Shown: piece after piece, positions 16,467 through 21,833 of the stretch
Position numbering within the stretch: position 1 is the stretch's first letter
Layout of the letters: every line of letters begins with the position of its first letter
From: Euryarchaeota archaeon UBA28
GTDB taxonomy: Archaea; Thermoplasmatota; Poseidoniia; Poseidoniales; Thalassarchaeaceae
Reading direction: 5' to 3'
DNA length: 21,833 bases
Assembly: GCA_002501605.1 (NCBI GenBank)
Contig: DANW01000035.1
Span: 1-21,833 of the forward strand
Position numbers and translations under genes: made by a program
The notes under the pieces: generated by a model
The model's database searches: none
Seen by the model: only the letters and a program-made list of their open reading frames with translations
Told to the model about the DNA's origin: nothing

Positions 16467-17507
16467 ATGGCAATAGTGAAAGTTGCAATCAATGGTTATG
16501 GAACAATAGGAAAGAGGGTTGCAGATGCAGTAGATGCACAGGATGACATGGAAGTAGTAGGTGTCACAAAGACTGGGCCAAGCTTTGGTTGTGAAATGGC
16601 AGTAAGGAAGAATTTTGATATATACTGTACCTCAGATGATCCTGAAATGATTCGTACTTTCGATAATTCCCCATTTGAATGCAGAGGCGGACTCAGGGAT
16701 CTCCTTGCAATTTCTGACGTAGTCATAGATTGCTCTCCTGGTAAGATGGGTAAGGAAAATCTGGAAAAATACACAGATGCCGGAATTAAGAGCATCTTTC
16801 AAGGAGGAGAAAAACACTCACTCACAGGTCTTTCATATACATCATGCGCAAATCACTCGGAGAATTTTGGTGCAGAATCTACCAGAGTTGTGTCTTGCAA
16901 TACTACTGGACTTTCCAGGACACTGATCCCACTTTACGAGCACTGTGGCTCATTGAAAGTTGAGTGTACAATGATCCGAAGAGCAGCAGATCCGGGAGAT
17001 TCAAAAAAGGGACCGATAAATGCAATCAAGCCAGTCCTCAAAGTTCCAAGCCATCATGGTCCAGATGTAATGACCGTCAAACCAGAAATTGAAATAAACT
17101 CCTTGGCAGTTGCTGTCCCAACAACCATAATGCATCTCCATGCAATAATTGCGGACCTTCCAGAAGGACACGGACTATCTACTGAGTCGATCATAGAGAT
17201 GTGGAAAGAAACGCCTAGGGTTATTGTGATGAATGGCGAAGGGAATAGGATAACAACCACAGCTGAGGTAATGGAAATGGCCAGAGACATAGGAAGAAAA
17301 TGGGGAGATTTGCATGAAATTTTTGTCTGGGAGGACGGCGTGAGGCTAATAGGAAACAGATTATACTATTTCCAAGCTATTCACCAGGAGAGCGACGTAA
17401 TACCGGAGAACATCGATTGCATTAGAGCATTGATGGAAATCGAAGAAAATTGGGAAAATAGTGTGAAAAAGACAGATGAGGCAATAGCAAGATACTACAA
17501 TATCTAA
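16467..17507 (+). CDS. gap: Glyceraldehyde-3-phosphate dehydrogenase, archaeal type II
   Basis: It interconverts glyceraldehyde-3-phosphate and 1,3-bisphosphoglycerate with NAD(P) in glycolysis and gluconeogenesis. The 346-residue sequence begins with VKVAINGYGTIGKRVADAV (4-22), the Rossmann nucleotide-binding loop. The catalytic Cys144 sits in SCNTTGLSR, followed by RRAADPGDSKKGPINAI (171-187) and a VPTTIMHLHAI segment (217-227) that supplies the conserved His. These signatures, and a length near 340, define the archaeal/type II enzyme as distinct from the bacterial/eukaryotic type I. The ATG at 16467 is preceded by strong purine-rich ribosome-binding sequences. It appears monocistronic, since 94 bp separate it from the protease gene downstream, and no T-run terminator is evident after it. 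Confidence 0.96.
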   Translation: MAIVKVAINGYGTIGKRVADAVDAQDDMEVVGVTKTGPSFGCEMAVRKNFDIYCTSDDPEMIRTFDNSPFECRGGLRDLLAISDVVIDCSPGKMGKENLEKYTDAGIKSIFQGGEKHSLTGLSYTSCANHSENFGAESTRVVSCNTTGLSRTLIPLYEHCGSLKVECTMIRRAADPGDSKKGPINAIKPVLKVPSHHGPDVMTVKPEIEINSLAVAVPTTIMHLHAIIADLPEGHGLSTESIIEMWKETPRVIVMNGEGNRITTTAEVMEMARDIGRKWGDLHEIFVWEDGVRLIGNRLYYFQAIHQESDVIPENIDCIRALMEIEENWENSVKKTDEAIARYYNI

Positions 17508-17601
17508 GCCCCACGACCTGAATCGCCCCCTCAGGATGCACGATAAAGGTGTAATCAAGTTAGGTTAACTGTCAAAAGGCAGTCTAGGTTCCGAAGGAAC
17601 C
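17508..17601 (+). promoter_or_regulatory. Leader of the subtilase gene with two small inverted repeats
   Basis: These 94 bp precede the protease ATG. Two short hairpins can be drawn: CTGTC-AAAA-GGCAG (17569-17582, one G-U pair) and GGTTCC-GAA-GGAACC (17587-17601, perfect 6-bp stem). The second ends at the base before the ATG. The only SD-like sequence, AAGGA (17594-17598), lies inside it. No clear TATA box can be named; CGATAAAGG (17541-17549) is a weak candidate. Confidence 0.35.
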
Positions 17602-20600
17602 ATGTATGCAAGGAAAACAGCTTTCGTTGTCCTTGCGGTTTTGTTATTTTCTTCATTTTCTGGAATGGTTTCTGGGTCGGTTATCGAAAGTCACGAAGTA
17701 TCAGGTGATCACCCCGACCAAGGATCCCTCGATGAGTCCAATTGGAACTTATATGAAAATCCGGTTGGACATTCACACCACATTAAACAGTCATCCGGGA
17801 TAATCCACTCCCCCTTCGGATCATTCGACCCCTTGGATCAAGAAATCCCTACATTCGAATGGAAAGGTAGCTCAATTGGTGCTGATCAATCCGATAGGAC
17901 GATCTACATCGTCCAGTCATCAGATTCTGATATATCGGGCATAGTCTCGACCGTTCAGGAGTATGGGGGCTCGATCTTAGACTACATTCCTGACAACTCT
18001 CTGCTAGTCAGATTCCCCCATAATACCCCGGGGGATTTGATAATAAATAGCATGGATGGCGTAAGGTGGTTTGGCAATATGCCAGATTTATGGAGAATCT
18101 CTCCTGAAATACTGTCGGTGGAACCGACTTCGTTGGTAAACTTGGAGATTCTTCCTGCCAATGATATTAGCACATCAGAACTGGTATCTCTAGAGAAAGA
18201 ACTGTCCTCACTATCGATTGCTGATGGGGCCAATGCGAGATGCGACTCATGGCTCTGCACTGTTAGGGGCGTCCAGTCTGCATGGGTCCCTGCTCTTTCT
18301 ACAGATTGGAGAATTCTACACATTCAGATTGAAAGTACCGCCTCTGTTCATAATAGCGATGCAAGGAATATTTCCGGGATTAACGAGGCATTCCAAATGT
18401 CATCTTCAACTCTGGATGGGTCTGGTGAAGTGATCGCCATTTCAGACACTGGGCTAGATGAGGATCACGGGGACTTCAATGGAAGAATAAGATCCGTGTA
18501 CAGTCAATTCGGACCCGACAATGATAACTCAGACTTATTGAATGGACATGGAACTCATGTTGCCGCCACACTTCTGGGGGATGGCTCCGGTGACCCATCA
18601 ACAGCTGGAGTAGCACCCGGATCCACATTCCACATGTATACACATCAGTCACAAAGTGGTTTCTTCGGCATATACGGTTCGCTCTACGGCCTCTTTACCC
18701 ATTCATGGAACCAAAACGCTAGGATCCACACGAATAGTTGGGGGACATCAAATCTAGGCAACTACAGCCAGACTTCCTCGAACGTTGACGATTTCGTACA
18801 TGATTATCCTGGATACATGGTCCTCTTCTCAGCCGGTGACTTCGGACCCGGAAGCGACCAGGGCATAACTCCTCCTGGGACCTCAAAGAATGCCTTAACT
18901 GTGGGAGCTTCAACTACTGGATCACTTGGTTCGACCCCTCCCGGAGAGGTGGCCACATTCTCTTCTGTTGGACTCACAAATGACGGCAGGATAAAACCAG
19001 AGATCGTTGCCCCAGGAATTTTGGTTTGCTCAGCTAGAGCTGCAGAAGCAACCCTAATTCAAGGAGAGACATGCTCAACAGCCACCCATGACGATGGGAC
19101 CACGCCTCTGTACGTCGCGATGAATGGAACATCCATGGCAACGCCTGTCGTCGCAGGAGCTTCTGCACTAGCTCGTCAATTCCTGAGAATTGAAGGTGTG
19201 AGTGAGCCTAGATCAGATCTTATCCGGGCAATTTTAATCAATGGAGCAGAGGATATTGGTGTCAATGATATCCCAAATCCTTCAGAGGGCTGGGGGCAAT
19301 TATCTCTCGATAACAGTCTCTATCCCATTTCTCCTTCGGGCCAAGATATGAGTGTAATGTATGACTACACAAGGGAATTGAGCCCAGGCCATGGATTCAC
19401 CTACACCGTTGATGTTGAACCTGGAGCAGGTTTAGACATTACACTAGCATGGAACGACCTCAAAGGGTCCTCAGTGGCAAATCAGTCGGCGGCAAGGTTG
19501 GTGAATGATCTGGATTTAATGGTAACATCGCCTGATGGCATAACCTACTTTGGAAACTACTTCAATTCTGGATTCAGTGTTACGGGAGGCGCGGAAGACA
19601 GACTGAACAATCTAGAGAGAGTAAAGATAGAGGACGCGTCTCAAGGCGTTTGGACAATTCGTGTTGGGAATTCAGGAGGGGACATCCAAGGATATTCCAT
19701 AGTTGCCACATATTTGGGACAGGAGCTGTATTATTCTGACCTTACTGTTTTTGAGGGGTCACTATCAACTTCCATTGATACTCCCTTACAGGGGGACACA
19801 GTCCTAATTGAGGCTGCATGGGGAAACCAAGCTACTGCGTCTACAGATTCCTACGATATAGAAATCCATGATGTCACCACAGGAGACTTATTGTATTCTT
19901 CCAGACGAGCCCAGCTTTCCGGGGGTTCGATGGACTCCCTTTCATTCCCCCACTCATTTTCATCCACAGGGGAACACGTCCTAAGGCTCTCTCTCGACTC
20001 ATCTTCAGAGATCGATGAGCTGAATGATGAACTAACTGGTACCAACAACAACATAATTGAGATAGTGGTTCAAGTGTCTCAGATAGGGGTCAGAGTGACT
20101 CCCCTCTTAGAAAGTGGGGAATTACCTTCGTCCCCATCAGAGCTTCAGGATGCAAAATCTAGATCTATGAACCCTAGGGATTCCAGCTCCGTTTACTTCT
20201 TACTGGAGCTGAGAAATGAGGGGACTTCACCGATTTCAGTCCAACTCAGTATTTCTCCTGTGAATGTGATATCAGATAACGGTATCCTACAACCTCCCTC
20301 GGATGAGTGGTGGAAGTTACTGAATGAATCAGGGCCCTGGGATTTGAGCCCAATGGGGACAGATGGAGACTCTGTAATTGTCGAACTAAACCTCACTGCT
20401 CACCCCGAGTCAACTCCTTCATCCTTGCCGGGCGAAGTCTTCGCGCTTCCCGGAACTTTCGTCACCGACCTGAATTTATTCGATATCAATGCGCCAACAG
20501 TGAATAATGTGATAAGGCTGGAAGCTGAAGTTGAACGAATAGAAGGCCTTGTTACCGTATTGGCCGGGGAGGGAGGGGCTGAGGCAGAACCTGGGCAGTG

Positions 20601-21833
20601 GGCCTCTTTCTCGCTAGCTGTAGGGAATGATGGAAATGGTCCCACGCAATATGAAGTCTCATGTTCCACGGATAATTCATGGCCAATCAACATCTGGGAA
20701 TCTGAGTCCCCTGAAATATTAACCGATCCCATAGGAAGGCTTCTTTACACCACATTACCAATAAAAATCAAGGTACCTAAGTTACCAAATGGGGAGCCAT
20801 CAGCCGGGACCACTGAAGTCGTCACATGTGCAACACAATCGGTGAATGATCCGTCTCTAGTGACGTATGATTCAGTGACCGTAAGAGTACTGGCGAATGA
20901 CGATTTCCATACTGAAATCACCCTGGACGATGGCACACCATTGGGGCCATTGGCATTAGCTGAAGATAGGGTTGCATTAAATGGCGAAATGATTTCCACA
21001 ATACTCGATATTAGTAATGATGGAAACATCCCTATGGCCTTTGAAGTCGAGGCATTTTCTTCATTGAATACATGGCCAATACAGATCGTTCACGGGAACG
21101 AAGAGACATTCGACTCCTTCATTGTCGATATCCCCGCCGGGGAGTCCGCGAGTTTTCAGATTAATACAATAGTTCCAATGGCGGCGCAAATGGGAGACTC
21201 AAACACTATCACCATCAGGACCACCCACTCCAGTGGTGAGGTAATCTCAAACAGAACAAAATTGGTCGTTATGGAGCTAGCAGAGCTAGAAATAACTGGA
21301 GACCAATCCATTTCTGCCGCACCAGGCCTCACGGGGGTGGCTAATGTAATGGTCAAAAATACTGGAAATGTGGACTTAATTGTCTCACTAACACTTGGAA
21401 CCATACCCTCTGATTGGTCTGGTGGCTTCATGACTGCCGGAAACTTTGCTATGGCGATGAACCAGCAAGCTGTGATTTCTGTGGCTTTGGAGCTCCCTGG
21501 TGCTATATCAGCTGGGCCTCAAGAAGATCAAATACCAGTCATAATACAATACATCACTCCTGCAGGAGACGATCTTTCACGAACGGTTTGGCTGGACGTT
21601 ATTGTAAAGGAATCAGCTTGGCTAGATCTATCAGTGTCCGATCCAATGGTTGAAGACGTCTACCCTGGAAGCCCCGCGACGTTCGATGTCACTCTACAGA
21701 ATATAGGCAACTCAGAAACCGATGTCTCTCTGGAAGTGACTGGAGATGAAGGATGGGATCTACAAGTAGACCCTTCAGTAGCAGGGCCCCTCGCTCCTGG
21801 CCAATCAATAGTCATAGAGGTAGTCGCAGATCC
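17602..21833 (+). CDS. Giant secreted subtilase (S8, KP-43-like) with tandem Ig/CARDB-like repeats, 3'-truncated
   Basis: One frame runs without a stop for 1410 codons to the window edge. It has a signal peptide (about 1-25) and an inhibitor-I9-like propeptide (about 94-145). The S8 catalytic domain has Asp282 in ISDTGLDEDHGDF, His316 in NGHGTHVAA and Ser511 in NGTSMATPVVAG. HTNSWGT (376-382), SKNALTVGAS and DGRIKPEIVAPG resemble alkaline protease KP-43. The oxyanion-hole segment reads FSAGDFGPG, with Asp413 where subtilases have Asn. The KP-43-type C-terminal beta domain (about 594-708) carries LVNDLDLMVTSPDG. A CARDB domain (about 714-830, with the acidic IDELNDELTGTNNN) and at least four Ig-like repeats (from about 995, 1125, 1240 and 1352) follow. 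ATG 17602 is the first possible start after TAA at 17566. It probably digests extracellular protein; the membrane or wall anchor lies beyond the window. Confidence 0.92.
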   Translation, partial: MYARKTAFVVLAVLLFSSFSGMVSGSVIESHEVSGDHPDQGSLDESNWNLYENPVGHSHHIKQSSGIIHSPFGSFDPLDQEIPTFEWKGSSIGADQSDRTIYIVQSSDSDISGIVSTVQEYGGSILDYIPDNSLLVRFPHNTPGDLIINSMDGVRWFGNMPDLWRISPEILSVEPTSLVNLEILPANDISTSELVSLEKELSSLSIADGANARCDSWLCTVRGVQSAWVPALSTDWRILHIQIESTASVHNSDARNISGINEAFQMSSSTLDGSGEVIAISDTGLDEDHGDFNGRIRSVYSQFGPDNDNSDLLNGHGTHVAATLLGDGSGDPSTAGVAPGSTFHMYTHQSQSGFFGIYGSLYGLFTHSWNQNARIHTNSWGTSNLGNYSQTSSNVDDFVHDYPGYMVLFSAGDFGPGSDQGITPPGTSKNALTVGASTTGSLGSTPPGEVATFSSVGLTNDGRIKPEIVAPGILVCSARAAEATLIQGETCSTATHDDGTTPLYVAMNGTSMATPVVAGASALARQFLRIEGVSEPRSDLIRAILINGAEDIGVNDIPNPSEGWGQLSLDNSLYPISPSGQDMSVMYDYTRELSPGHGFTYTVDVEPGAGLDITLAWNDLKGSSVANQSAARLVNDLDLMVTSPDGITYFGNYFNSGFSVTGGAEDRLNNLERVKIEDASQGVWTIRVGNSGGDIQGYSIVATYLGQELYYSDLTVFEGSLSTSIDTPLQGDTVLIEAAWGNQATASTDSYDIEIHDVTTGDLLYSSRRAQLSGGSMDSLSFPHSFSSTGEHVLRLSLDSSSEIDELNDELTGTNNNIIEIVVQVSQIGVRVTPLLESGELPSSPSELQDAKSRSMNPRDSSSVYFLLELRNEGTSPISVQLSISPVNVISDNGILQPPSDEWWKLLNESGPWDLSPMGTDGDSVIVELNLTAHPESTPSSLPGEVFALPGTFVTDLNLFDINAPTVNNVIRLEAEVERIEGLVTVLAGEGGAEAEPGQWASFSLAVGNDGNGPTQYEVSCSTDNSWPINIWESESPEILTDPIGRLLYTTLPIKIKVPKLPNGEPSAGTTEVVTCATQSVNDPSLVTYDSVTVRVLANDDFHTEITLDDGTPLGPLALAEDRVALNGEMISTILDISNDGNIPMAFEVEAFSSLNTWPIQIVHGNEETFDSFIVDIPAGESASFQINTIVPMAAQMGDSNTITIRTTHSSGEVISNRTKLVVMELAELEITGDQSISAAPGLTGVANVMVKNTGNVDLIVSLTLGTIPSDWSGGFMTAGNFAMAMNQQAVISVALELPGAISAGPQEDQIPVIIQYITPAGDDLSRTVWLDVIVKESAWLDLSVSDPMVEDVYPGSPATFDVTLQNIGNSETDVSLEVTGDEGWDLQVDPSVAGPLAPGQSIVIEVVAD

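Noticed and set aside
17508..17601. Possible tRNA or small RNA in the longest intergenic gap
   Set aside because: Only two short hairpins are present; no acceptor-stem/T-arm pattern fits in 94 bp.
17606..17803. Short + strand frame starting at the second ATG of CATGTATG
   Set aside because: It lies in the +1 frame of the subtilase signal peptide region; the 17602 frame continues for 1410 codons with protease motifs.

Overview
The window looks archaeal, and most probably comes from a marine Thermoplasmatota lineage (Poseidoniia, Marine Group II/III type). That placement is inferred from gene content alone. It carries archaeosine synthase ArcS, archaeal-type ribosomal protein S15, the archaeal forms of glutamyl-tRNA synthetase and phenylalanyl-tRNA synthetase beta, the archaeal type II glyceraldehyde-3-phosphate dehydrogenase, and several very large secreted beta-sandwich proteins. 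Coding density is very high: intergenic gaps are 0 to about 95 bp, no stretch over 300 bp lacks a gene, and I saw no tRNA, rRNA, IS element or CRISPR array.

Layout. (1) Positions 1-891 hold the 3' part of dnaJ (+); its stop abuts the stop of a convergent membrane protein with three PPC-like beta domains (892-3030, -). (2) Divergent from that, 3091-6296 is a + strand informational block: arcS, rps15, and a small protein that looks like a catalytically degenerate RecJ/GAN/Cdc45-type DHH domain. Its stop again abuts a convergent gene for a secreted-ectodomain protein with three membrane spans and a cytosolic zinc ribbon (6297-8291, -). (3) Positions 8370-12978 (-) form a tight cluster: a membrane-anchored Ig/CARDB-like protein, then rnhB (4-nt GTGA overlap), then gltX (possible overlap). 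(4) Positions 13033-16395 (-) pair a GXGXG beta-helix protein, with a C-terminal region resembling a degraded glutamate-synthase FMN barrel, with pheT 9 nt downstream. (5) Divergent from these, 16467-17507 (+) is gap (type II GAPDH). (6) From 17602 to the window end (+) runs one uninterrupted, 3'-truncated frame of 1410 codons. It encodes a giant secreted KP-43-like subtilase with tandem Ig-like domains.

Together the genes mix housekeeping information processing (tRNA charging and modification, ribosome, R-loop/RNA-primer removal, chaperone, a possible replication factor) and central carbon metabolism with four large cell-surface or secreted proteins, as expected for a heterotrophic marine archaeon that degrades protein. 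The observations most worth following up are the Asp at the oxyanion-hole position of the subtilase, the RecJ/Cdc45-like pseudoenzyme beside S15, and the GXGXG/FMN-like fusion upstream of pheT.
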